Origin: Turritopsis dohrnii
Lineage: Eukaryota > Cnidaria > Hydrozoa > Anthoathecata > Oceaniidae
NCBI GenBank assembly: GCA_027922465.2
Contig: BQMF02000171.1
Coordinates: 310,001-374,000, forward strand
DNA: 64,000 nucleotides
Direction of reading: 5' to 3'
This document shows, one piece after another, positions 11,625-24,778 of this stretch; the stretch's first letter is position 1, and every line of letters begins with the position of its first letter. The translations under genes were made by a program, and so were the position numbers. A model generated the notes under the pieces. That model was given only the letters and a program-made list of their open reading frames with translations, made no database searches and had not been told where the DNA came from.

Positions 11625-13618
11625 TCAATCTTTAGACAGTTCAGCGAATCTTTTGGAAGGTCGAAAACCCACTGGCATAGGGGCAACAAGATCTTCTGTT
11701 CCTTCTTTGCTGTACTGTCGAACTTCCTTGAAGAGGTAATTTTCACGTTCATCGGAAAATCCTGTTGGCTTTATCTCAGCAGGAAGCTGGAACTGCAGTT
11801 GTGGACATTTCTTTCTTACTAGATTGATGACTACAGGATTTGAGTCCAGGGTCTTAAGATATGTCACAACACCTGGCTCATCACTATTCATACGAAAATG
11901 GTGGTACTCCGTTATGTTTTCAATCCGGTTGAAATATTGGCTGAGCATAGCACTCCAGTCGTAGAGAGAGACGAAAATCGTACCATCATGTTTACCAACC
12001 AGCTCAGCATCATTGCTGTGACCAGACGAATTGCAAACGTTGCCAATATCATATAGCGTCCAAAGTGGTGTTGTGTTTGTTTTTCTTTTAAAAATGCCAA
12101 AGTTTCTATCACAACTAAACTTTGTGTGTCCAGCGATCATGAAGGAGTACTCTATGGTTTTGTGCAACCCTACCATCGTTCTCCAAAGTAGGTACCATAC
12201 GAAGTAATTATTCTTATTTTGTCCTGAAAAATATAATTGGTTGTAAGTTTTTATAGAGTTGTGCTAGTTAGAGGAAAAACAGTTATTTAGTATTACATGA
12301 TGTAATGAATTAGAATAAAGATCTCACCAACACAATTGTCCGCATGAATGGTGGCTCTCATCTCTCCCATGCCATGATGTTTGAAGAAATGGTGAACATA
12401 CGAAATTATTGGATTTGCGCCCTTGCCGGTGTTTACAACCTCATCAATAAGGTAATTTATTTGATGGCTAATACCATCGTTGCAAACACCAAATACACCA
12501 CATTTACAAGGTGTTGCAAAGTAAATTGGACCTATGTAAGAAAATAGCAAGAATAAGTTACAATAATCATTATGAAAAATTCTCTCTTTAGCATTTGATG
12601 GATATATCACCTGGCTGCATTGGATCTGCTGGATAGTGCAATTGTTGAGCGTAATCCCAACTATAATGCGCCACACCATCAAAAGAGCATGCTGGTCGAG
12701 CTTCGAAAGGTACGAAATGTTCAAAATTATGGATGTTACTTTGTGAAATTTCACACTGTTGACGATAGTACATTAATTCTTTTTTAGCCAAATCCAAATG
12801 GGAAAGTTGGTCTGAAAAATGCAAGAGGCAGACATTTATTTTCCGGAACAATTCTATAGAACTGTGGGATGTATGATAAGCTTACCTTGGAGTAATGATA
12901 ATTTTTCCTCACTTGTCTTGTTGGCACTTTTAAATATTTTGTTGTTGTTATCCTGGCATTTCCAGCAAAGATCTGTGGCTGGTTTTGCCACTACCACCCA
13001 CGGGATAACATCGTTCCACAGTTGAAGAAACAGGCTTCGACAAACTGGGTTTAATCCTGCGTTTAAACAACTTTTTTTATAAAAGTCCCAAATTCCCACT
13101 TTCGTGTTGGATGAATCCAGCAAAGTAATTCTTTCGTCCTTGTAACCTGGAATTCGCCCTGGTAATAAAACACCATGTTCCTCGGGATAGTTTTCAATAA
13201 ATTCTTTGACTTTTTCACGAGTTTCAAAGGTGTGTGCGTTTGGTGGCATACGCTTAGTGTTACCATGGGTTCGAGGTGTCAGTCCATGTTTGTTAAAATG
13301 TTCAGTGATATTATTAAATTTTTGTAATGATATTTGAAGGAGAAAAAGAAAAGTTTGTCTACAAATTTGTTTTCCGTAAATAGTGTAATGAGAATATACA
13401 CTTTCCCCTGGTTTCTGGGACATTTGGAGAAACGAAAGCACATAAAAATCCAGCTCCTCATCCGTTAATCCGGAAAATGACAGCCGGAACTGTTCGAGCT
13501 CTTCCTTGGTGAACTAGGCCAGACATTCCTTTTTCTCTGGACCTAACCTGCATCCACAACCATTCTCAAAAGATTTCGACATATTGTCAGCTGCGTACTT
13601 ATCAAGAGATTCCGCCAT
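11625..13618 (-). pseudogene. Four-exon gene of the HADNC/GHTKF (DUF7869-like) family, one premature stop
   Basis: The exons are 13618-12886, 12811-12611, 12531-12328 and 12223-11625. All junctions are GT-AG and in phase, giving 578 codons from ATG at 13618. Motifs in order: an N-terminal CGC segment; PRTHGN...PNAHTFE; a WVVVAKPATDLCWKC zinc-like pair; a coiled segment (KKELMYYRQQCE); CKCGVFGVC; THADNCVGQNKNN, which spans the last intron; and SFMIAGHTKFSCDRNFG. The HADNC...GQNKN and GHTKF..D pattern resembles DDE-type catalytic centres, and this family is multicopy in cnidarians (family knowledge; the transposase role is inference). One in-frame TAG at 13516-13514, reading as CAG-to-TAG, interrupts exon 1; all else is open. 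It is divergent from a BEN-domain gene whose ATG lies 221 bp away. Confidence 0.8.
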
Positions 13619-13839
13619 TTTGTTAACAAGGATGAGTAAACAATTTTTAATTCCCTTAGCGATTTCTTAACATTCGATTCTCGTTCGAAATTTGCTACGG
13701 CCAATTATTTCAGAGAACGCCGATACTGCTTTGACATTCGAATTCCATGGTTTCTATCACAACAAAATTTGTTTATACTTTTCTGCACCGTAAAGTATTT
13801 TCTACACCGAGTAGATATTTGCCGATAATAGTTTCGAAA

Positions 13840-16216
13840 ATGTCTTCACGAAGAAGCAATGCCGAGAAAGTGCCGAAGTACGCACTCCTTAAATTTTTGG
13901 TGGATGGCAAGACAGGGACATTTGCCACACTAGTGCTTATGGGGCAAATAGTAGTGGATGCCATCGTTTCGGTGGCGCTTAAGGGCAAACCCTACGACCG
14001 TAAAATTTTCGCCATGGCTGGTAAGTATTTCCTATATTAGCGATCAAAGAACTTGAAAATCAAATACGGGGTAGTTGACATTTATCTACTAAAATTTAGA
14101 CACGACCGAAGAGTTAGATCAATGGGAATTAGACCACCCTATGTTGGACGAGGCAACTCCAAAAAAAAGGCCCACTTCCGCAGTCTTTACGTCACCGCTA
14201 TATACATACTTACATAATCAACGAAAAAGCTTCAAAATCAGCTAAGCATGAACTTTGTAACTATAATCATTAAAGTTTGCAGTCAAAACTTAGTTTTTTA
14301 CGTCTGGGATAAACAAGCAAAAAGTGACAAATATTTACTTTATTTCGACATAGAAAACTGGTTTCTACTTGATGTGACATAAATATATTATGTATATCAA
14401 ATATAATAGAAATGAATATTATATTTGATATTACACATCAATTGCACTACCTTAATGCTTTGTGAGGTGAGAGGATCTAAGGCAAACCAGATTATCATCT
14501 GAGAAAATGTTATTTAATACTTTCAGAATTGTAATGTCGATGCTGCTTGCAAAAGGCTAAAGCAATTAAAAGATGCAATTGAAAAGCCTAACGTAACCTT
14601 TGTAAAGGCATTCACCTTTAGTTCAGGTGTTTTCAATGTTTTTCTTTGTTTGGCATTTTTCATGTATTTTTTAGTATTATTTGTAATTCTGTGTACTTTC
14701 TAGTCTTGGTTAATATATATTTTATGTTAATTCATGTCATTTTGTCATTTTTGCATATTTAATTCTAGGTCTGTAAATTATACTCTTTCTCATGTGTGAC
14801 TATAAAGCTCCCACTTTCACTTTCTCAGTCTGTTCATAACAGACCTTCAAGGAGTGAACATCAACTTAGTTATTTTTTAACACTTGGATTTAGTCATCAA
14901 TTTCAAGTCAACTTTCAGACTATGAACCTTTAAAATAGTCTACTACTCTTCATGTGTAGTCAACACTCACTATATGAAACTCACCCACTCATTTCAGCTT
15001 GTTCACAAGCCTCATACTCAGGCAAGCTGGTAAGTTTTTTTTGTCTTGGCTTTTCATTCTTTTGCTTTTGCTCAGGTTTTGTTTTCATGGGAGCAACTCA
15101 GGTTAGGTTTCTTTTTCACTTATATATCAAATTTCATATAGATTTCTCACATAGACATGAATATTTTTCTCAACTCAGTTTTTGTATTTATTTACAGTTT
15201 GAACTTGTTCAATATCAATCTAAAGTTCCAAACACTTGTGTCGTCAATTTTTCTCACTGATACTACAACCTTCTTCATCCATCATAATACTTCAACTAAT
15301 ATATATTTATATCATTTTCAAAGTATAGTTATCAGTATATATTTCATTTCAGGTTCACGCAGACAATCATTATGAAGATTTTGTGATAAGCCAGCAAAAA
15401 GCAAGGGAAGCATTTCAAATCACGCGCAGGACCACATCACAAGGCACACAAACTGAAACTTGTTTGATATTGGATTCAAGTGCCATCGAAGAAAGGTGCA
15501 GTGCAGTTTTCCTGTGTTTGTTTGAGTCTTCATCTAAATTAAAAATATGTTCTGTTAATTAGTTATTGGTTAATAAACTTTAAAATTTCCCCAACTTTTT
15601 CAGATTTCAACCCATGGAGGAAAAATTTGAAAGAAAGTTGGAGGAGATCCTGGGCTTATTAAAAGTTCCAAGTATCCCTGACATCCAACTTGCCCAATTC
15701 TTGGAGAATGACTCTTTTGAGGTTCCTCAAATGCAGCCAGAGTCATAGTCTAGCACTGCGTGTGGCAGCTCACAACCTAGTTCTGTATCCTATGTGTCTT
15801 TTGGGTCACAGTCTAGTGTTGTGACTCCCCCGTCACAGTCGGGAATTGTGGTTGCTGTGCCGCAGTCTAGTACTGTGGCAACGCTGCCAGGGTCTAGTAC
15901 TGTGTCTCTGAGGCAGGGTACCTGCATGGCTCAGCTCAATGCAGACCCTGCTGTAATCGAAAGTGCCTTCCAGCTCGTCATAGCCATGTTTCCATCAGAA
16001 ATACTGAAGACACACAGCATTTCTGGGAAACGTGGCTGTGAAAGACTGGACGCTGGCACGATGGAGCTGATTAAGAGTCAGGTGATGTCCATCCACAATT
16101 GCTCCGAGAGCATGTGGCACAGTTGTCTGGAGAGGCTCCAAATCAAACTACGAAACTATCGTAAACAAGATGCCCTTGCAGGCATAAGGATTTCTGCAAA
16201 ATCAGCTGAAGTATGA
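13840..16216 (+). pseudogene. BEN-domain gene, multi-exon, with a premature stop
   Basis: Exon 1 (13840-14020) encodes MSSRRSN...KYALLKFLVDGKT..., ends with donor GTAAGT and is joined in frame to 14100 (TTEELDQWEL). Further splice-bounded pieces lie near 14998-15030. Exon 15353-15495 encodes VHADNHYEDFVISQQKAREA, and the last exon, 15604-16216, starts with a coiled coil (MEEKFERKLEEILGLL). A Ser/Gln/Val repeat region follows, then a BEN domain (FPSEILKTHSISGKRGCERLD...CLERLQIKLRNYRK). BEN domains bind DNA or chromatin. A TAG at 15746-15748 sits where the repeat has CAG, cutting off the BEN domain. The gene is divergent from the minus-strand gene at 11.6-13.6 kb, and the same pairing recurs at 31.75-34 kb. 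Confidence 0.7.
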
Positions 16217-18572
16217 AAAGAGAAAGACTACCAGATTCTTGAAATTTAAGAAAAGTTTAATCTGCTATATATATTCATTAAATTTCTGATCATGTACTCT
16301 GCAAAAATCTGGAAAAACATAATTGTCACTATGCAAAACTTTATACCAATAAACATCAATAAACTTGATTATATCTGAATGACATAAGTTCTTTATTTTG
16401 TTGGTACGAAATGATATTAAGTATTCAGTGATCAATGAGTATGCATGTAAGTCAATGTAAATGTTATGAATTTAAATATGTATTGTCAATCTTCCTAACA
16501 GAATTCCTAAGGACAAAAAGGAAAGCGTAGATTTTAATGATACGAAATACATCCATATACATACAAAATCAGCATACATAACTGAAACTTAAACTTAGAA
16601 ACTTAAAAAAACATTAGATTTTTAATTACGCATACACCCCAGGAAATTATTAAAGCATAGCTGACACAATATGAAACTTACGTTAACTGCCAATAAACTT
16701 AATGAAAAAAAGAACAATAAATTTAAATAGATGCTGTAAGATATCACAGTGATTACGTAAGTCTTTCAATATATGGTCAATCTTCCTAATTACGAAAAGA
16801 CTTCCCAAACAAAAAAAAGTAAACAAAGATTTGGATTATGTAAATGTGTTATTTAAATTAGCAAACATAACTGAAAGCAGTTGAAATTTAAATACAGTCA
16901 AGATAAGTTTCCTATTTGCTATCGTAAGTAGGGAGTCCCATTCCTAATTAAGGGCATTGATAATAATACAGCCAAGAACTATACAAGTAAATATGCTAAC
17001 ATAGCTAGAGAAATATCAAACATAAAATGATGCAGGCAGAGGTTAGACAGATATTCTTGTTGTTGGAGCTGAAGAGGAAACTGAGCTGAGCTGTACGTAT
17101 CCAGAACTTAAAAGGCATTACAGCCCACAAATGAAACAAACGAGCTTTTGTATTTAGAAAAGCTTAAAAGAATACCAGACATTTTCAAAAAAACAAAAAC
17201 CTTTCCTTTTTGACACACTGTTTTGATAAAACATTGAGAACTTGTTTTTAAAAAATGAACAATGAATGAACACAGTAGAATCTTTGTAAGATAATCATAA
17301 ATTTCTACCCTCTACTGTCGGTCTGGGAACTGTAAATCTATTCAACATTGATCAATCAACTTTTGGAAGTTTCTTCGGTCACGCTGTAGTGTACCATTTT
17401 GTGAACGGCGTGCAAATGTAAGTCGAAAAATACCGGGATGATCACATGGCGGAAATTCAAGCCAATAAACTAGCGCTATTAAAGTTAATTAGCACCCCTT
17501 CGTAATAGTGGCGCTTCATGCACCAATGAACTTTGAGACGGTGGCTGTATGAACCAATGAACTTCGAAATAAAAAAATCGCTAGGTTTGGAAAGTAAGAT
17601 GAAAAAAAAAAAAAACTAAGAAAAACAACGACGAAAGTAAAGGCTTTCTTGCTTACGCAGAAATCCAAAAATTAATTTAAACGGATATTCTTATAGCCAC
17701 GTATATTTCAACGGCTCTTTTCATAGCCACATTATCATTGTTATTTTACGATAGTTTTTCCAACTGCCCATTTTTTCCAACAGAACCCAGTTCCAAGCAT
17801 TATAGAAAAAGCCATAATTATGGAGTTCTCTTGGAGAAAATGTGCAATGATGTTCATCGAAATTATACAATTAGAATTGCTTATGAAAGAAATGCGGAAG
17901 TGACAAGGTGTGCTTTTTCTGACTTCAGGAACACTTAATTTTTAATTTATGTATCAATATAAAATTGAAGCTTTGTCATGCATTTAATCAATTATATACA
18001 ATTTTCTTTATTTTCGACAAGTCTTATAAGAAACAAAGTCCTACTACATAGAAAATGTTTTTTGCCTACATAGACAGAAATTATGGTTAACATTTTATTT
18101 TTCGTTCACAAACAGACTATAAATACAATATATAATGACTTCAGGGTAATAAGAATATTCGGTGAATATGCAGGATATATTTTCAGTTTTAGGACTGTAT
18201 ATTTTATAAGTTGATAGTTGTATCTTTGATAGTTTTATTTGAATGAAATACTTTAAATCGATTACACTTTTCTTTACTTTCGCTTTTTCAGAAATGAAGT
18301 CCTACTCCGTAGAAAATATTTTGTGCTAATGCAGCCTGACATTTTTTGTATCCCACAAACAGACTATAACTGCAATGACTTCAGAAAAATAAGAAAAATA
18401 TATTTTTAAACCTTATACTTACAGCATAATTCTTGTATAATTTGTGTTGCTTTAAAACATTTTTCAGCTAGGAGCTCTATAATGTCAAAACTTTTGCTTT
18501 ATCTAACAAGATATTGCCAAATAACTCTTTGGTAACAATATAAACAAACGTACAACGTATATCAGTTACTCG
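16217..18572. other. Long non-coding stretch
   Basis: AT-rich with no supported genes. Loosely similar segments near 16420-16500 and 16740-16810 (both include GTCAATCTTCCTAA) suggest an old local duplication. The open frame at 17738-17938 has no recognisable motif. Confidence 0.4.
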
Positions 18573-18794
18573 TTAATGGTGATGTGGCGTATATGTTACA
18601 GATATTCGGCGATTTCTTGAAGAAACTTCAACCACGTTTTTTTCCGCCGCCATTTCCAACGCTCGAAGCGACATATGCACGTGAATAGCAACTTCGCACC
18701 AGGCCTCTTGGATAAAACTCACTAAGTTTTTCCAAGAGGCCTGACGCAAATTAGTGCTTTTACAATCTTCACGCCAGGTCGGATGACAGTACAA
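18573..18794 (-). pseudogene. Possible Tc1/mariner C-terminal remnant
   Basis: This is a 73-codon frame with W-x-x-L-x-x-F-I-Q-E-A-W spacing and a terminal R-x-I-S-V-T-Y, faintly like the C-terminus of Tc1-type transposases. There is no catalytic region. The DNA includes a perfect 12-bp inverted repeat, AGGCCTCTTGGA/TCCAAGAGGCCT, at about 18699-18742. The same TCCAAGAGGCCT recurs near 19633. Weak evidence. Confidence 0.25.
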
Positions 18795-19440
18795 TGGAGT
18801 ATTATACGTTCCGACAGCTGAATAAAAATAAGCACTAGACTAATTTTTTAAGATTGACATCGATGTAGATTATAGGTTACATAGAACCTATTAATTAGAT
18901 TATGATTACTTGCTTCGAAAATTGACTCAAACAATTCACAAAACAAAAATAATTTGCGACTGCAGCACGCTTTTTGCCTCGATAGGCTCGAAAGTTTCTC
19001 TTTCCCATTATATATATTTTACACCGCTACAAACTAATAAGAAAGAATTAAAAACTTCTTTCTAAAAGAAGCATACATCGTTTGTATGTATTGTTGTGCA
19101 AAAAAGCTCATTAATTATTCATCATGTTATGTTTGTTGTTTGACAAGGAAGAAAAAAAAGCACGTGTACATAAACATAACTGGTGTTCGTATGCATTGCA
19201 CGGTGCTTCGAACACTGTAATCTCAAGTGAGTTATAAAATACACTCGAGTACAATCGGGTGGTTTCTATTATTTGAAGCATATTTTAGTTTGGTTTTCAA
19301 CAAACTGTCTTTTCAGTTTCCAAGTGAATGTGAACCAGGTCGCCATGTCTAATTTTATTAATCAACAGATGCCACCAGCGAAAGGTTATTTTCGTTCCTT
19401 AACATTTTAATATTGAAGTCTGTAAGGTAGAGAAAGATTA

Positions 19441-19482
19441 GTTTAATCAAAAAGAAAAGTTCTCATCTCTTTTTGATTAAAC
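19441..19482. repeat. Perfect 15-bp inverted repeat
   Basis: GTTTAATCAAAAAGA at 19441-19455 is exactly complementary to 19468-19482, with a 12-nt loop. It is not next to any recognised gene. Confidence 0.7.
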
Positions 19483-19774
19483 TTTACGCCCTGAAAATTA
19501 TCGTCAAAAAAGATAAGTAATTACTTTCCCTTGCTAATCAAGAGTATGTTACGCTGGCAAAATTATCGTACAACGTTTTGAACTTTGTTACACCTAACAT
19601 TATGTCACAAATGACTGCTCTTTTAATGAACTAGACGTTTCTCCAAGAGGCCTGGCCGAAATAGATATACAATGTATTATAATTATAGCATGTTTAATGT
19701 GCCAACAACATGATTCTCCTTACCGTAAGCATAACTAAGTGTCTATTTTTTTTAATGGTTTCGATGACGTTTCA

Positions 19775-19848
19775 GAATCTATAACCTGTAATAACTATAG
19801 ATTATCGATTATAGATTATCGATTATAGATTACCTATCTTATTATACT
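19775..19848. repeat. TAATCTA-type low-complexity core
   Basis: Alternating ATAGATTATCGATT units match the cores at 10.4 kb and 27.2 kb, but lack their unique edge. Confidence 0.5.
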
Positions 19849-19849
19849 A

Positions 19850-20005
19850 ATTCGCATTTGTGCATACCACTTTTATTTTAGAGAGTGACATATTTGTTTT
19901 TTTTTCACGGTCAAATCTTTCTTAGTTTTTCCCTTTTTGTCGTAAAACCACGTAGATGCGAGAACACTTTTTTTGATTTTCCGCGATTAGTATATGCTCC
20001 TCCGT
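19850..20005 (+). repeat. Dispersed repeat, copy A
   Basis: The block holding GTGCATACCACTTTTATTTT, then AGAGAGTGA and TTTCACGGTCAA, and ending near CGATTAGTAT is repeated in inverse orientation at about 57650-57790. The identity is scattered along about 150 bp, so the copies are old. Confidence 0.6.
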
Positions 20006-21363
20006 TTTGTTATTTTTGGTTTGCGCAGTGGAAATCAGCCGAAAAACGTCTTTGGAGGAGTGCGAGCAATGCAATCTTCTTCGTTCAAAATTTGTCAACG
20101 ATCATTTCGTGAGCAAGAAACTTCGCGAACAAGGCGTGTTTCTTTTTGTATACGAATATTTTAATTTAAATTTGATTGTTTTAGGCAGCAAATCGACGAA
20201 AGAACTGACGAAGAAACACAGGTTTGTATGCACGAAGGTATTGTTATTATTATAAAACGTTTTATTATCGTGTTTATTGCTAAACTTTTACTCTTATTAA
20301 TAAAAGAACACGGGTTAGTTGTTTGTATACAATGAAAAATCATATTTAGATATACAGAAGAAGTGCAGTGAAGTTTTTAAAAATTAGCTGCAGAAAGATC
20401 AAACGAACAAAAGGTATTATTATAAAACTGTTATTTTTGATTAATAGAAGAACAAGTTAGTATTTAAATGTACTTAAATGTTTGTTTACGTTTTAGTTAT
20501 CAATTTATTGTTAAACTTTTATTGTTATTGTATTTTAGATTTTATTTTAGATTAATAAAAGAACAGGTATAACCACATGCTTAGGTGAGTTTTTAAACAG
20601 ATGTTGTTTTTTATATATAGGTTTTTTCAGAGGAAAACGAAACGAAGAACGAGATGAAGAAAGTCTATTTTTATTTTACGAGGTGTTTACGTATTTCTTT
20701 TTATAGTTATCAAATAGTTATGGGAGTGCAGCAGTAGAGTAGTGTAGATGAAGTTGAAGTTGTTTAAAAATGGCTGCAGAAAGGATGCTGTTTATTTACA
20801 TTGGTGAAGAAAATGGTTTTACTTCTTTTTTCGAAGAGAAATTGTTTGGAAAAGATATAAAGTAATATACGTAAGTACATGAGTCAAATGGATTTAGTAA
20901 ATACAGCGTTAAAAGAGAGTAAAAACAGAGTTAAAGCGATCAAATCATAAGATGCATGTCCCTCGAGCAGTTAATGATTTGTTTTGGTAACGAAGTTGCT
21001 GTTCCTTATTTTATTTAATTCAAAATGGCTCCACAGTTATGAAGTTACGAAGAAAGCATTTTTATGACTTTCACTGTATAAAAATGGTATTGGAATTTCA
21101 GTAGAAAGCAAAGAGAAAGTGTATCTTTACAATAGGAAAGTATGCTGGAAAGTTAATCGAGTGTTATTAATTTGTTTACAGGTATGAAATACAGAAAGTA
21201 AAAGAGTTTAGAAGTGTTTGATGAACATGATCAATATTGTTTACTATCATGATGATGTGAATTGGTATTGAAAGGTAAAGTTAAAATAGTATCTATTTAG
21301 TTAAACACAGTTAGTATTAGTGGATACATAAAGGATAAGAGGGATGTTTACTGTTGTGTTTTG
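20006..21363. other. Upstream flank of DIRS element
   Basis: AT-rich sequence with a few splice-like motifs and short open frames but no recognisable protein. No promoter could be defined. Confidence 0.35.
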
Positions 21364-21483
21364 AATTTTATTACGTAAGAATCTCAGTCGATCTAATACT
21401 GAGTTCATTCAACCTAACCGTTTGATCCAGCTGGATATCGGTACGTTTAACAATAACTAAGCTGGATCACGGTTTCTCCTCCT
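21364..21483 (+). repeat. DIRS left inverted terminal repeat
   Basis: It is the reverse complement of 25619-25738 with essentially no mismatches seen. It includes GATCTAATACTGAGTTCATT and ends at TTCTCCTCCTCC. Confidence 0.9.
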
Positions 21484-21520
21484 CCTTCAATCTTCGTCGT
21501 CGAAACACGAACAGGAGCTT

Positions 21521-22990
21521 GTGGAATTTAAATCCAGTTATATCCAAAGTATCATATTACAAAAATTGAATGAAAACTCTCTCGAACACCAGAGTGGTGA
21601 AGAGAATGAAGTCACAGACAATATCGACGTGCACCAGAGTGGGCACGTGCGTGATAGTGATTCCAGTATACACCACGTGAGTGGGCATACTGAAGATACA
21701 AAAGGACGTAAACGAAAACATAAACGTTCTGTGAACAAAAAACACAAGAACAAACGCAGAAGAGAGGTATCTTCATCATCGAGTAGTTCCTCTTCTTCAT
21801 CATCGTCGTCAGCATCTTCGAATGAGAGCGACGGGGAAAACCAATTACCTCTCAAACAGGATGATGCTAGATTTCAAGTGAAATCGAAGGAAGAACAAAA
21901 CGAATATGATCTTCCGGAAGAATTAGCCGAATATGTAAACAGTTACATAAAGAAATTTATTGGAGATTCTGAGCTAAAAGAGTCTATTTTGAACATTAAC
22001 CCGGTTCCAAACAACCTTGAAAAACTTAAAGTTTTGGATGATTTCATGAAGGAAATCATGAAGGACAAGAAAAACTCCAAAGAACTTATATTAGAAAGTG
22101 TTTTGGAGAAAGTACAACATAAGACAAGGGTTGTTTTTGGACCCTTGGCACGTTTATGGGCAAATTTAGAAAGCATGGTTACATCAGAGGAAGAAACTGT
22201 GGAGATTGATATCCACAAACTACTGCATTATGCACAACAAACTGTAGTGCTAGTAGCCCAGGCTATCAATACGTTAACATATCATAGAAGATACAATGCA
22301 TTGTCCGTTATAATGACCGCTTCAGAGGCTAAAGCTTGTATCAAAGACAAGGCTGATGTACTGAGTAAGGGAAAGAATGCTTTGCTTGGAAGAGAATTCA
22401 GACAAACATTCATGAAAAATAAAGAAGCCAAGAAAAGAACATTAGCTGTATGCCGTTCTTCCTCATCCACAAATCATCAGCCATTTCGAAGGGGCCCCTC
22501 ATCACGTGGTTACAGAAATGGTGGGGGGCAGACATCCAAGTACGTTTTTTACAATAGAAGAGTCAGAGGACAAAGCAATTATGCCAAGAACCAAAGAGGT
22601 AATAATAAATCACAGAAACCTCATCTGCAACAAGTTGAACTCTCAAGCCCTAGTTCTAAATGCGGAGTTAAAAAATGTTCACCCGTTTGTAAATCAATTA
22701 TTCAAGGGATTAAAAATCCCAGACGTGCCCCTAGCAGGGTGACTGAAATATTTCCTAAAAAATTGGAAAAAATTAACAAAAGATCAAAATATATTGTCTA
22801 TAATAATGGGGTACGAAATACCACTAAAATCAAAGCCAGTCCAATCAAAACTTCCAAAAAACATCCACATGTCAAAATCTCAACAAGAACTAGTGGACAA
22901 AGAGATATTCGAAATGTTGCAGAAAGGGGCAATAAATCTTTGTCAGCATCAATCAGACCAGTTCTTAAGCAATTTGTTCTTAGTGCCCAA
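21521..22990 (+). CDS. DIRS Gag-like ORF
   Basis: The open frame has an N-terminal polar/acidic region, KHKRS...NKKHKNKRRRE basic repeats, a run of about 15 serines (~residues 85-100), a helical core (residues ~130-300) and an RG-rich tail (FRRGPSSRGYRNGGG) consistent with nucleic-acid binding. It would form the retroelement particle. No ATG opens the conserved frame near its start: the first in-frame initiator-like codon is GTG at 21521, and the first ATG is hundreds of bases in, so the true start is unclear or lost. The frame stays open through the G run, fusing artificially with RT. Confidence 0.65.
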
Positions 22991-22997
22991 GAAGGAT

Positions 22998-23033
<36 letters not shown>

Positions 23034-24778
23034 ATCGACCTGTAATAAATTTAAAGGAACTCAACAATTATGTACCCAATCAACACTTCAAGATGGAGGG
23101 TTTACACAATCTAAAATACATGTTGAGACAGGGGGATTTTTTATGCAAACTAGATTTAAAAGACGCATACTTTTCAATCCCATTACACAGTTCTTCAAGG
23201 ACAAAAGTTCGCTTTCAATGGTCAGGGAACTTATACGAATTTCTCTGCCTTTGTTTTGGGTTAGGACCTGCACCCAGGATTTTCACAAAGATTTTGAAAA
23301 TACCAATGTCACTACTGAGAAGGTTGAATATTCGTCTAGTGATATATCTGGACGATATGTTATTGATGGGAAGTTCCATACAGGAAGTTTTGAAAGGCAG
23401 AGATACAGTAATTTTTCTACTGCAGCATCTGGGGTTCATAATAAATGTGAAAAAATCTGTATTAATTCCCACTCAAGAGTTGGAGTGCCTAGGCTTGAAG
23501 ATCAATTCAAAAAATCTAACCCTGTCGTTAACTCCTCACAAACTACACAAAATAGTAAACAGCTGTATGGAGATGTACAAGGCAACCAAAGTGTCCATTT
23601 TAGAATTAACAAGACTTCTAGGACTTTTATCGTCAACAGCTCAAGCTGTGTTACCAGCGCAAATACAAATGCGTTATTTACAACAACAACAAATACAAAC
23701 CTTGAAGCAAAATTATTGCTACCAACAACAAATTTACCTAAATTCAGACAGCAAACAGGAACTAATTTGGTGGGTCAAAAATTTAGAACTCTCAAATGGA
23801 AAATGCCTTGTACAACCTCCACCACAGTTGGTTATTCAAACAGATGCCTCAAAGTCAGGTTGGGGAGCAGCTTGTCAAGGGATGAAAACAAGGGGGGTCT
23901 GGTCAGAAAAGGAAAAGAGTCTCCATATCAACATCTTAGAACTTCTGGCGGTGAAGTTAGCCCTCTTGAGTTTCACAAAGAACAAAGTTGTCAAAGCGAT
24001 TCATTTCCAGATAGACAACACAACTGCTATAAGGTATCTTATGAAAATGGGAGGTACCAAATGTCAAAGGATGACAAAATTGAGCAAGGAGATCTGGGAA
24101 TACCTTTTAATTCGGGGGATCATGATTACTGCAGAGTATATTCCAAGTGCAGTGAACGAACTAGCAGACCAAAAGTCCAGACAATCAATGGACTCTTCGG
24201 AATGGTTACTACATCAGGGTGTATTTCAGAAAATTTGTCAAGTCATGGGAACTCCAACAATAGATCTCTTTGCATCAAGACTTTGTCATCAACTGACAAA
24301 TTACATCGCCTGGAGACCAGATCCATACAGTCAGGGAACGGATGCCATGCTGCAGGATTGGTCCCAAGGTTTCCTTTATGCTTTTCCCCCATTTTGCATG
24401 ATAATCAGGGTACTACAAAAAGTGATACAAGATCAATCACATGCCATGTTAATAGTAACACCAACATGGCATTCCCAACCCTGGTATCCTCAACTATTGC
24501 AGATGTCAATAGAAATACCACTGTTGTTACCAAGGCAAAGGAACTTACTCAAAAATTCTTTAGGCAAGCCACATCCATTAGTTCAGAACCATACTCTCAG
24601 ATTGGCGGCATGGAAAATCTCAGGAAGAGATTACTTATGTCGGGAATTTCAGAAACAGCTTCCAGACTTATGTCTGACACTAGAAGGGAATCATCAACAG
24701 GAAATTATGAATCGTCCTGGAGAAAGTGGGCTGGCTGGTGTAATAGGAAACAAGTTAATCCATTTTCATGTGGTATAA
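22506..24778 (+). pseudogene. DIRS Pol: RT, RNase H, methyltransferase-like
   Basis: The Pol frame overlaps the Gag-like ORF. It runs VIINHRNL..., has a TGA near 22743 where an Arg or Trp codon is expected, and continues through QFLSNLFLVPKKDG into the G run at 22998-23032, after which RT continues in a different frame. RT blocks are RPVINLKELNNYV, CKLDLKDAYFSIPLH, GLGPAPRIFTK and the catalytic IYLDDMLLMG. RNase H has QTDASKSGWGA, HINILELLAV and QIDNTTAIRYL. The end (TIDLFASRL...WRPDP...DAMLQDW...YAFPPF) matches the adenine-methyltransferase-like domain of DIRS elements. The stop and the G-run length make the copy defective as written. Confidence 0.85.
22998..23032 (+). repeat. Homopolymer of 35 G inside RT
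   Basis: This is an uninterrupted run of 35 G between the conserved VPKKDG and YRPVINLKELN motifs, where close relatives need only a few glycines. Because 35 is not a multiple of three, the upstream Pol frame and the RT frame are out of register. Confidence 0.95.

Noticed and set aside
22996..24540. Upstream part of the long frame that ends as the tyrosine recombinase
   Set aside because: It starts in the G run and reads RT/RNase H in the wrong frame; no conserved motifs before about 24540.
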